Shown in pieces: positions 1-5,784 of a stretch of DNA of 7,511 nucleotides. The first letter of the stretch is position 1; every line of letters starts with the position of its first letter. The position numbers and the translations under genes are program-made. The stretch is from positions 8,275-15,785 of the forward strand of contig DCTU01000293.1 in the NCBI GenBank assembly GCA_002329445.1. The letters are read 5' to 3'. The notes under the pieces were generated by a model. It worked only from the letters and a program-made list of their open reading frames with translations. It made no database searches and was not told where the DNA came from. Origin of the DNA: a bacterium UBP9_UBA1432. GTDB taxonomy: Bacteria > Vulcanimicrobiota > Xenobia > Xenobiales > Xenobiaceae.

Positions 1-528
1 GACGGCGACACCAGCACCAACGACATGGTGCTTCTGCTGGCGGGCGGCCGGGAGGTCCTGCCCGCGTCCCTGACAGAGGCATTCCACGAGACCCTCCGCG
101 AGATCTGCGCCCGATTGGCCCGGGACATCGCTCGGGACGGCGAGGGGGCCACGCGCCTGGTGGAGGTTCTTGTCGAGGGGGCCGGCAGCCCGGGCGAGGC
201 CCGCCAGGCGGCCCGGGCCGTGGCCGGTTCCAGCCTGGTGAAAGCCGCCATCTACGGAGCCGACCCGAACTGGGGACGAATCCTGGCCTCGCTGGGCGGC
301 TCGGGTGCCGAATTCCGCCCGGAGGACGTCGAGATCCGCATCGGGACCGTGCTCGTCTGCCGAGAGGGTGTCCCCGTCGACTTCGACGAGGAGGAGGCGC
401 GCAAGCAGATGCGGCGCCCGGAAGTGCGGCTGTTTGCGCATCTGGGTGCCGGCCAGGCCTGCTCGACCGCCTGGGGATGCGACCTGACGGAGCGCTACGT
501 GGAGATCAACGGGAGCTATCGCACGTGA
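1..528 (+). CDS. argJ: Glutamate N-acetyltransferase / amino-acid N-acetyltransferase ArgJ, C-terminal part (5' end outside window)
   Basis: ArgJ moves the acetyl group from N-acetylornithine to glutamate, closing the cyclic arginine pathway; some members also use acetyl-CoA. The reading frame is open from base 1 and gives 175 residues. Family hallmarks are visible: DGDTSTND at residues 1-8, GEGATRLVEV at about 47-56, AIYGADPNWGRIL around 83-95, and the C-terminal stretch GCDLTERYVEINGSYRT. The self-cleavage site (an ATML-type motif in this family) lies upstream in normal members, so the window begins inside the beta chain and the precursor N-terminus is missing. The natural C-terminus is present. 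The TGA stop (526-528) overlaps the GTG start of argB (525-527) as GTGA, indicating translational coupling. Presence of ArgJ implies acetyl recycling rather than an ArgE-only linear route; that is family knowledge. Identification is very secure. Confidence 0.96.
   Translation, partial: DGDTSTNDMVLLLAGGREVLPASLTEAFHETLREICARLARDIARDGEGATRLVEVLVEGAGSPGEARQAARAVAGSSLVKAAIYGADPNWGRILASLGGSGAEFRPEDVEIRIGTVLVCREGVPVDFDEEEARKQMRRPEVRLFAHLGAGQACSTAWGCDLTERYVEINGSYRT
511..515 (+). promoter_or_regulatory. Ribosome binding site for argB
   Basis: GGGAG ends 9 bases before the GTG at 525 and lies inside the last codons of argJ. It supports the GTG start. The next in-frame candidates, GTGs around 597-608, would remove the first strand and part of the KYGG phosphate-binding motif. 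Confidence 0.5.
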
Positions 529-1399
529 TCCAGAACCTGAAGAATCCCCCGATCGGGATCGGATCCCGATCCTGCCACCGAATCTCCGGCTCCACCGTGG
601 TGGTGAAGTACGGAGGGGCTGCGATGGTGGACTCCGACCTGCGAGCCGCATGCCTGCAGGACGTGGCCCGACTGCATCGCCAGGGAACCCGGGTCGTCCT
701 GGTCCACGGCGGCGGGCCCGAGGTCAGCCAGGAAATGCGCAGGCAGGGCCTGGAGCCCCGTTTCGTGGGCGGCCTGCGGGTGACCGACGAAGCGGCCCTG
801 GTGGTGACCCAACGGGTCCTGGTCGGCAGTACCAACCGGGCCCTGGTGGCAGGGCTGCAGGCCCTGGGCATCCCGGCAGTGGGCTTCTGCGCCGGGGACG
901 GCGGAACGGTCCGGGTGACCGGCAAGAGTGCGGACCTGGGTCTGGTGGGCGAGGTGTCCGCGGTCAATCCCGACCTGCTGCAGACGCTCCTCAAGTCCGG
1001 TTTCGTGCCGGTCGTCGCGCCCTGGGGGCGGATGCCGAGGGGCAGGCCTACAACGTGAACGCAGATACGATCGCCTCCGCAGTGGCCGCCGCCCTGAATG
1101 CCAGCCGGTTGATCCTGCTGACGGACGTCGACGGCATCCGCACCAACCCCGACGACCCCGAAACCGCTCTACAGGACTGTACCGGTCAGGATCTGTGGCG
1201 ACTGAAGGCCGATGGGGCCGTGCAGGGAGGGATGATCCCGAAGGTGGAGGCCATCCTGCAGACCCTCTCGGCCGGGGTGCAGACCGTGCAGGTCCTGGAC
1301 GGGCGCCGCCCCCACGCCCTGCGGGACGCCCTGGTTCCAGGGCGGGCTCCCGGCACCACCGTCACGAACCCTCAGGAGGCCCTGTGCCAGATCGCTTGA
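525..1399 (+). CDS. argB: Acetylglutamate kinase ArgB, interrupted by an apparent one-base deletion
   Basis: ArgB phosphorylates N-acetylglutamate with ATP, the second step of ornithine synthesis. Two overlapping frames each carry half of one typical kinase. The first half, 525-1022 (166 residues from the GTG), has KYGGAAM at 28-34, LVHGGGPEVS at 59-68 and GGLRVTDEAA at 82-91. The second half, about 1022-1399, has YNVNADTIASAVAAAL, LILLTDVDGI and GGMIPKVEAIL. Reading back one base at 1022 restores VVAPLGADAEG and a 291-residue protein, the family's normal length. Read without correction, translation ends at the TGA 1056-1058 after 177 residues and loses the ATP-binding half. No canonical slippery heptamer is visible. 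The N-terminus is odd: the LPYI-type stretch usual before the first strand is replaced by residues encoded by a perfect palindrome (551-571). The gene overlaps argJ by 4 bases and argD by 16 (or 1, if argD starts at 1399). Identity is certain; functional state is uncertain. Confidence 0.92.
551..571 (+). repeat. Perfect 21-base palindrome (10-base arms, 1-base centre) inside the start of argB
   Basis: GATCGGGATC (551-560) is followed by G561 and then by its exact reverse complement GATCCCGATC (562-571). As RNA it can fold into a 9-base-pair stem with a CGG loop, starting about 26 bases after the argB GTG. It contains four GATC tetramers and one GGATCC. It encodes roughly PIGIGSRS in the ArgB frame. 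A role in translation or as a protein-binding dyad is possible, but the sequence does not show one. Confidence 0.75.
1017..1031 (+). other. Frameshift point in argB
   Basis: The zero frame reads GCG CCC TGG GGG CGG, giving A-P-W-G-R. The family needs A-P-(L/I)-G-x, obtained by re-reading C1022 as the first base of CTG GGG GCG. The simplest explanation is one missing C in the CCC run (or one G in the five-G run). Homopolymer positions of this kind are common places for read or consensus errors. The X-XXY-YYZ pattern of programmed -1 shifting is not met. Confidence 0.85.
1374..1379 (+). promoter_or_regulatory. Strong Shine-Dalgarno deciding the argD start
   Basis: AGGAGG lies 4 bases before an in-frame GTG (1384) but 19 bases before the ATG (1399). 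The spacing favours the GTG. Both codons are in the argD frame, and the GTG adds only VPDRL ahead of MSTYAR. Confidence 0.6.
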
Positions 1400-2562
1400 T
1401 GTCCACCTATGCCCGGCAACCCCTGGAAATCGTCCGTGGCCTGGGCAGCCGCGTCTGGGACGCCGACGGGCGCAGCTATCTGGATTTCCTGGGAGGTATC
1501 GCCGTCAACGGGGTGGGTCACTGCCACCCGACGGTCGTCGAGGCCATCCGCGCTCAGGCGGGCGAGCTGCTTCACTGTTCGAACCTGTATCACTCGAGCA
1601 CGGGCTCAAGACTGGCCGGGGAGCTGGTGGCTCGAGGCGTCGGCGAGCGGGTGTTCCTCTGCAACAGCGGCGCGGAGGCCAATGAGGGCGCGTTCAAGCT
1701 GGTCCGCAAGCACTTCCACCGCCTGGGTCAGACCCGTCGCGTGCGCCTGGTCGCCATGCAGGGGTCGTTCCACGGTCGAACCCTGGCGACCCTGGCGGCC
1801 ACCGACAGGCCCGACTTCAGGGCTGGCTTCGGCCCGATGCCCGAGGGGTTCACCTTCGTGCCCTTTGACGACGTCCAGGCCCTGGCCGAGGTCCTGGACG
1901 AAACCGTGGCTGCCGTGGTCATCGAACCGATCCAGGGTGAAGGCGGCATCCGAGTGCCTCCCCCCGACTTTCTGTCCCAGGTCCGACGATTGTGCAACGG
2001 CACGGGTTGCCTGTTGGTGGCTGACGAGGTCCAGACGGGAATGGGCCGGACCGGCTCCTTCCTGGCCAGTCACGACGCCGACGTGGTGACGCTGGCCAAG
2101 GGCCTGGGAGGAGGACTCCCCATCGGGGCCCTCGGAGCGAGGGGCCCTGCAGCCGAGGCCCTGCAGCCCGGCGACCACGGATCGACCTTCGGGGGCAACC
2201 CGCTCTGCTGTGCGGCCGCCCTGGCCACATTGAAGGTTCTCTCGGAAGAGGGCCTGCTGCAGAACGCCACCGACATGGGCAAGCTGCTGATGGATGAACT
2301 GCGCAGGGCGATACCGTCCGCCCAGGTGCGCGGGCGCGGCCTGATGGTCGGCATCGAGCTGCCTTTCGAAGGCGGCCCGGTGGTGACCTTGGCCCGCCAA
2401 TCAGGCCTGCTGCTGAACGTGACGGCCAGGAAGGTGGTGCGTCTGCTGCCCCCGCTCAACGTCTCGGAGGAGGAGGTCCTCACGGCGGCCCGGATCGTCG
2501 GAGAGGTCGTGGAGGCCGCCCGAGCGGGTGCAGCAACGCCCGTCGCCAGTCCTTCGGGCTGA
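1384..2562 (+). CDS. argD: Acetylornithine aminotransferase ArgD (class III PLP aminotransferase)
   Basis: ArgD converts N-acetylglutamate semialdehyde plus glutamate to N-acetylornithine and 2-oxoglutarate, in the cytoplasm, using pyridoxal phosphate. From the GTG the protein is 392 residues, normal for the family. Motifs run in order: YLDFLGGIAVNGVGHCHP (32-49), SGAEANEGAFKL (95-106, cofactor phosphate region), SFHGRTLATLAAT (128-140), EPIQGEGG (181-188), DEVQTGMGRTG (214-224, Asp that contacts the PLP pyridine nitrogen), LAKGLGGGLPIGA (237-249, with Schiff-base Lys239), GSTFGGNPL (266-274) and RLLPPLN (353-359). The GTG at 1384 is preferred because AGGAGG stands 4 bases upstream; the ATG at 1399 gives 387 residues and is the alternative. 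The gene overlaps the argB stop (1397-1399). In related bacteria the same enzyme can act on succinyl-diaminopimelate, but position beside argJ and argB makes the arginine role the main one. Confidence 0.95.
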   Translation: MPDRLMSTYARQPLEIVRGLGSRVWDADGRSYLDFLGGIAVNGVGHCHPTVVEAIRAQAGELLHCSNLYHSSTGSRLAGELVARGVGERVFLCNSGAEANEGAFKLVRKHFHRLGQTRRVRLVAMQGSFHGRTLATLAATDRPDFRAGFGPMPEGFTFVPFDDVQALAEVLDETVAAVVIEPIQGEGGIRVPPPDFLSQVRRLCNGTGCLLVADEVQTGMGRTGSFLASHDADVVTLAKGLGGGLPIGALGARGPAAEALQPGDHGSTFGGNPLCCAAALATLKVLSEEGLLQNATDMGKLLMDELRRAIPSAQVRGRGLMVGIELPFEGGPVVTLARQSGLLLNVTARKVVRLLPPLNVSEEEVLTAARIVGEVVEAARAGAATPVASPSG

Positions 2563-2840
2563 TCCCATGGGCTGCTCCCGCTCGGCCCTCGTCCGTCAAC
2601 CAGATCATCGAAACCCGCGCGGAATGGGCTCTGTTGAGCCAATCCTGACCGGAACCGGTGGTCGGTTCTCCGAACCGGCTGCCCCGCTCGACCAGGTCAG
2701 GGGACCCCCTCCGAGCATCGGGACGGGAAACGGCACGCCGGATTCCGCTGCTCGAACGCACCTGGATTCTCGACCGCAAGCGGAAGATGCGGCTGGCGGT
2801 CCTTCCCCCCTCAGCCGTGGTCCGTGATGGCGAACCCCGC
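2563..2840. other. Intergenic gap between converging operons
   Basis: This gap separates the argD stop from the stop of the molybdenum hydroxylase on the other strand. Short open frames cross it on both strands, but none has a recognisable motif, a good ribosome site or a credible product. Dyads present are CCCATGGG (2564-2571), the GAACCG/CGGTTC set (2651-2679) and CCGCAAGCGG (2774-2783). No hairpin followed by a T-run was found, so any termination here would be non-classical or Rho-dependent. No tRNA-like fold was recognised. Confidence 0.7.
2651..2679. repeat. Three alternating inverted arms forming two mutually exclusive hairpins
   Basis: GAACCG (2652-2657), CGGTTC (2663-2668) and GAACCG (2672-2677) are exact complements in alternation. 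The middle arm can pair with either neighbour. The first hairpin extends to 8 pairs with wobble pairs and a TGG loop; the second extends to 8 pairs with a TCC loop. Because the arms are complementary, similar hairpins form in RNA from either strand. It lies between convergent gene ends, so a bidirectional 3'-end stabiliser or attenuating element is possible, but no U-tract follows. Confidence 0.5.
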
Positions 2841-5468
2841 TCAATGCCAGCGGCTGCGGTCTCCCGCCAGCCGACCGACCGAGAGGGCCTGGAAGGCGGG
2901 AGAGTCCTTCATGGGCAGGCAGAAGCGGGTGCGCCCGTCGAAGTCCGCCAGGGCGCCAGCCACCGCCGCCGCCGTCGGCACCAGGCCAATCTCCCCCACC
3001 CCCTTGGCCCCGCATGGGCCTTCCGGCTCGGGCTCTTCGATCAGGAGGACATGGATCTCGGGCATGTCGCGTGCGCGCAGGACCCCCAGGTCGCGCAAGC
3101 GCGTGGACACCGGCCTTCCGTCCTCGCAAGGCAGTTCCTCGGACAAGGCATACCCGAGGCCCATGTGGATGGCGCCCTCGATCTGGGCCTCGCACAGGAC
3201 GGGATTGATGGCCCGTCCCACGTCGTGCGCAGCCACCACCTTCTCGAGTCGGCCTTCCGGGTCCAAAACCACCATCTGGGCCGCATAGCTGAAGGCGCTG
3301 TGGGTCTTCACCGGACCCGGCGCACGCGGCGGGGTCGTGTCGGCCCGGCGCAGGTCGGCGGCATAGACCCGGCCGACCAGGTCCGCGAGGGTCCGGCCCG
3401 ACTCCAGATCCCCTCGCAGCTTCCCGGCGGCGTCCAGGACCGCCGGCCCCGCGAAGAACGTCGCTCTGGAGCCCGTGGTCTGGCCACAGTCCAGGGCGAA
3501 CGTGGAGTCGACCCGGGGGTGGAAGAGATCGGAAGGCAGACCGCTGGCCTCGGCCGCGAACTGGGTCAGGATGGTCAGCAACCCCTGACCCATCTCGGTG
3601 TAGCCACAGAAGAGAGACACGGTGCCATCGGCCTCAACCACCAGCCGGGCCTTCCCCCACTCCTCCAGGCCGTTGCCGATGCCCACGTTCTTGATCCCGC
3701 AGGCCAGTCCCACGGCGCGGCCACGACGCCGGGCCTCCAGGTAGGGCTCGCGGAGGGCCTCCAGCGTCCGCGCCGCTCCGACCGCGGGGGGTCCCAACAC
3801 CTGGCCCGTGGTGAAGAGATCCCCCGGGCCCACCAGGTTGCGTCGGCGGATCTCCCAGGCGTCCAGGCCCACCTTGCGGGCCAGGAGATCCAGACAGCCC
3901 TCGATGGCAAAGGCGGCCTGGTTGACCCCGAAGCCCCGCATGGCGCCGCACGGAGGGTTGTTGGTGTACACCGCCAGGGCCTCGACGTCCAGGGCCGGAA
4001 CCCGATAGGGCCCGCAGGCGTGGCCTGCAGCCCGCTCCATCACCTTGTCCCCGACCGAGGCATAGGCCCCGGTATCCCCGACAATCCGCGCCCGTACGGC
4101 CGTCAGGCGACCTTCGGCATCGCAGGCCGCGGCGTATTCCAAGCGCATGGGGTGACGCTTGGGATGCATCAGCACCGACTCCTCCCGGGACAGCGCGAGC
4201 CGCACCGGACGGCCTGCATGACGGGCCAGCAGGGCTGCGTGGGCCTGGACGGAGAGGTCCTCCTTGCCGCCGAAGGCTCCACCGTTGGGGATGAGTTCGA
4301 CCTGGACCGCCTCCGCTTCCAGGCCCAGGACTTCCGCCACCTGGCGCCGGTCATCGAAGATCCCCTGCCCCTGGGTGAAGAGTCGGACTCCTCCCTCCTC
4401 CGGAACGGCCAGGCAGGCCTCCGGTTCCATGAAGAGGTGGTCCACCCGCTGGGTGGTCCAGACCCCCGCCACCGTGTGAACGCCCTCAGCCAGGGCCTGC
4501 GCCACCTGGCCCCTCGAGTAGTGGCTTCGCGACAGGAGGTTGACGTGTCGCGGATTCACCCGGGACGCACCCGGCTCCAGGGCCGCCTCGGGCTCCAGGA
4601 TCGGGGGCAACGGCTCGTAGTCCACCTCGACCAGGGCCGCAGCCCGGCGGGCCAGGACCGGGTCCTCGGCGGCCACGGCAGCCAGGACGTCTCCCACGCA
4701 GCGGACCTCCTCCCCGACGGCCACGAAGACCGGCCAATCCCGGGTGATCAGGCCCACCCAGCGCTCTCCGGGCACATCGGCGGCCGTCAGGACGCCCGAG
4801 ACGCCGGGCAGGGCCAGAGCCCGGGAGGGGTCGACCCGCAGCACGCGAGCCCGGGGGTGGCGCGAGAGGACCAGGGCCCCGTGCAGCAGGCCCGGCGGGG
4901 TGAGATCCGCCACAAACGCCCGCTCCCCCAGCACCGAGGCGCGGGCCTGGTAGCGGACGACCGGTCGACCCACACCTCCCGAGCGCTCGACGCCTGGAAT
5001 CGGTTGGCCTCGGCGCACGGCAGCCGCCAGCTCCAGCGCATCCAGGATGCGCTTGTAGCCCGTGCAGCGGCAGACGTGCCCGTCCAGGGCGCGGGCCAGC
5101 TCCGAGCGGGTCGGTTCCGGATGCGACTGAAGAAAGGCGTGGGCCCGCACCACGATCCCGGGAATGCACCAACCACACTGCAGGCCGGAGGTGGCCTCGA
5201 AGCAGCGGGCGTACAGGTCACGCGCCACCGGGTCCAGCCCCTCCAGGGTGACCACGTTGCGCCCCTCGATGCGGGTGGCGGGAATGACGCAGGTGGCCAG
5301 AGGCCTTCCGTCCACCAGGGCCAGACAGCTCCCGCACTGTCCCTGAGGCCGGCATCCCTCCTTGCAGGAGCGGATCCCCAGGCGGTTGCGCAGGATCTCC
5401 AGCAGGGTCTCTTCCGCGTCAGCCTGGACCCGCACCGGAGTGCCATTCAGAAGAAAGCAGATCTCCAT
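2841..5468 (-). CDS. Molybdenum hydroxylase, fused [2Fe-2S] and Mo-binding subunits (selenium-dependent xanthine dehydrogenase-like)
   Basis: An 875-residue member of the xanthine oxidase family, which hydroxylates purines, other N-heterocycles or aldehydes with water and passes electrons through two [2Fe-2S] clusters. Residues 1-75 form a plant-type ferredoxin domain (cysteines 39, 45, 48, 60). Residues 80-150 form the helical second cluster domain (C98, C101, C133, C135 in QCGWC and CRCTGYK). The Mo domain starts near 170, with QGQGIFDDRRQ at 366-376, GGAFGGKED at 396-404, MRGFGVNQ at 510-517, EMGQG at 625-629, QTTGSRAT at 663-670 and GAKGVGE ending in the catalytic Glu826. There is no FAD domain, and no FAD subunit gene lies in the window. 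The one-chain layout and the GC-RPQGQ-CGSC spacing recall the selenium-dependent xanthine dehydrogenase group (TIGR03311-type); E. coli XdhD has a comparable layout. The substrate cannot be read from sequence. ATG 5468 is chosen because homology starts there; an upstream in-frame ATG at 5630 would overlap feoC and add residues of no family character. It lies 67 bases after feoC, same direction. Confidence 0.93.
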   Translation of the reverse strand: MEICFLLNGTPVRVQADAEETLLEILRNRLGIRSCKEGCRPQGQCGSCLALVDGRPLATCVIPATRIEGRNVVTLEGLDPVARDLYARCFEATSGLQCGWCIPGIVVRAHAFLQSHPEPTRSELARALDGHVCRCTGYKRILDALELAAAVRRGQPIPGVERSGGVGRPVVRYQARASVLGERAFVADLTPPGLLHGALVLSRHPRARVLRVDPSRALALPGVSGVLTAADVPGERWVGLITRDWPVFVAVGEEVRCVGDVLAAVAAEDPVLARRAAALVEVDYEPLPPILEPEAALEPGASRVNPRHVNLLSRSHYSRGQVAQALAEGVHTVAGVWTTQRVDHLFMEPEACLAVPEEGGVRLFTQGQGIFDDRRQVAEVLGLEAEAVQVELIPNGGAFGGKEDLSVQAHAALLARHAGRPVRLALSREESVLMHPKRHPMRLEYAAACDAEGRLTAVRARIVGDTGAYASVGDKVMERAAGHACGPYRVPALDVEALAVYTNNPPCGAMRGFGVNQAAFAIEGCLDLLARKVGLDAWEIRRRNLVGPGDLFTTGQVLGPPAVGAARTLEALREPYLEARRRGRAVGLACGIKNVGIGNGLEEWGKARLVVEADGTVSLFCGYTEMGQGLLTILTQFAAEASGLPSDLFHPRVDSTFALDCGQTTGSRATFFAGPAVLDAAGKLRGDLESGRTLADLVGRVYAADLRRADTTPPRAPGPVKTHSAFSYAAQMVVLDPEGRLEKVVAAHDVGRAINPVLCEAQIEGAIHMGLGYALSEELPCEDGRPVSTRLRDLGVLRARDMPEIHVLLIEEPEPEGPCGAKGVGEIGLVPTAAAVAGALADFDGRTRFCLPMKDSPAFQALSVGRLAGDRSRWH

Positions 5469-5471
5469 CTG

Positions 5472-5529
5472 CGGTTCTTCGCACCTGGTCGCGGGAGCGC
5501 CTGCGCCTGGAGGGAGTCGACGAGAACCG
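5472..5529 (-). repeat. Spaced inverted repeat in the feoC to molybdenum hydroxylase gap
   Basis: CGGTTCT (5472-5478) and its exact complement AGAACCG (5523-5529) bracket most of the 67-base gap, and one arm sits just before the hydroxylase ATG. The loop is 44 bases. Pairing would lie close to the ribosome site, where only weak Shine-Dalgarno-like sequence (AGGTG, GAAGAA) is visible. A 7-base arm in GC-rich DNA may be chance. Confidence 0.35.
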
Positions 5530-5535
5530 GGTTGG

Positions 5536-5784
5536 TCAGGAGGAGGCTTCCGGGCGCGGGACCCGTCGCCACACCCCTTGGGGTCCCGCTCCGGGGGTGG
5601 GACACAGGTTCCTGACCGCACACCCCCCACAAGCGGAAGACGACTGGCAAAGACGCTCGACGTAGCCTCGCGACTCCAACAGCCCCAACATCCCTTCGAT
5701 CGCCGAACCGGTCGTCCCCAGTTCGCGCGCCAGGTCGCCTGGCGAGCGCGGAGACTCCAGCAGTTCCAGAAGGCGCTCGATCAC
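5536..5784 (-). CDS. feoC: FeoC-like small winged-helix protein with four cysteines
   Basis: An 82-residue protein encoded directly after feoB. The GTG start (5784-5782) overlaps the feoB TGA (5783-5781) as GTGA, so translation is probably coupled. Residues 1-45 look like a winged helix: VIERLLELLE, then SPGDLARELGTTGSAIEGMLGLLESRGYVERL. This is followed by a cysteine cluster C46-x5-C52-x2-C55-x5-C61, which matches the idea of an iron-sulfur site in the wing of FeoC proteins. In enterobacteria FeoC binds the cytoplasmic part of FeoB and has been linked to FeoB stability and oxygen or iron sensing; whether it binds DNA is unsettled. The last 20 residues are Pro/Arg-rich and carry no motif. The open frame extends far upstream through feoB, but those residues are an out-of-frame shadow. 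Position, size and cysteines together support the call; sequence similarity alone would be weaker. Confidence 0.85.
   Translation of the reverse strand: MIERLLELLESPRSPGDLARELGTTGSAIEGMLGLLESRGYVERLCQSSSACGGCAVRNLCPTPGAGPQGVWRRVPRPEASS

Noticed and set aside
561..566. GGATCC within the argB palindrome as a sign of a cloning or vector joint.
   Set aside because: The argJ-argB junction is natural on both sides and no vector-like sequence flanks it; the site follows from the palindrome itself.
1017..1031. Programmed -1 frameshifting in argB.
   Set aside because: The site does not meet the X-XXY-YYZ slippery pattern, no obvious downstream stem or pseudoknot was seen, and argB is not known for recoding. 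Error or mutation is more likely.
928..1383. Upstream extension of the argD frame through argB.
   Set aside because: Those residues are Arg/Pro-rich and match nothing, and the same DNA encodes argB. ArgD homology begins near 1399.
2652..2677. A tRNA T-arm-like GGTTC...GAACC in the convergent gap.
   Set aside because: The loop is only 3 bases and no acceptor, D or anticodon arms could be found around it.
2480..2827. Short open frames of about 99 codons on both strands in the convergent gap.
   Set aside because: They have no good ribosome site and no motif, and each runs beyond the 278-base gap into argD or nearly to the hydroxylase stop. They are best explained by a low stop-codon frequency in GC-rich DNA.
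2658..5615. A 985-codon open frame on the plus strand, antisense to the molybdenum hydroxylase.
   Set aside because: Its translation has no family motifs and is rich in His, Gln, Arg and Gly, as expected when a GC-rich gene is read on the opposite strand. The minus-strand frame carries every Mo hydroxylase motif.
5469..5630. An earlier ATG (5630) for the molybdenum hydroxylase.
   Set aside because: It would overlap the end of feoC and add 54 Pro/Arg/Gly-rich residues before the normal ferredoxin-domain start MEICFLLNG.
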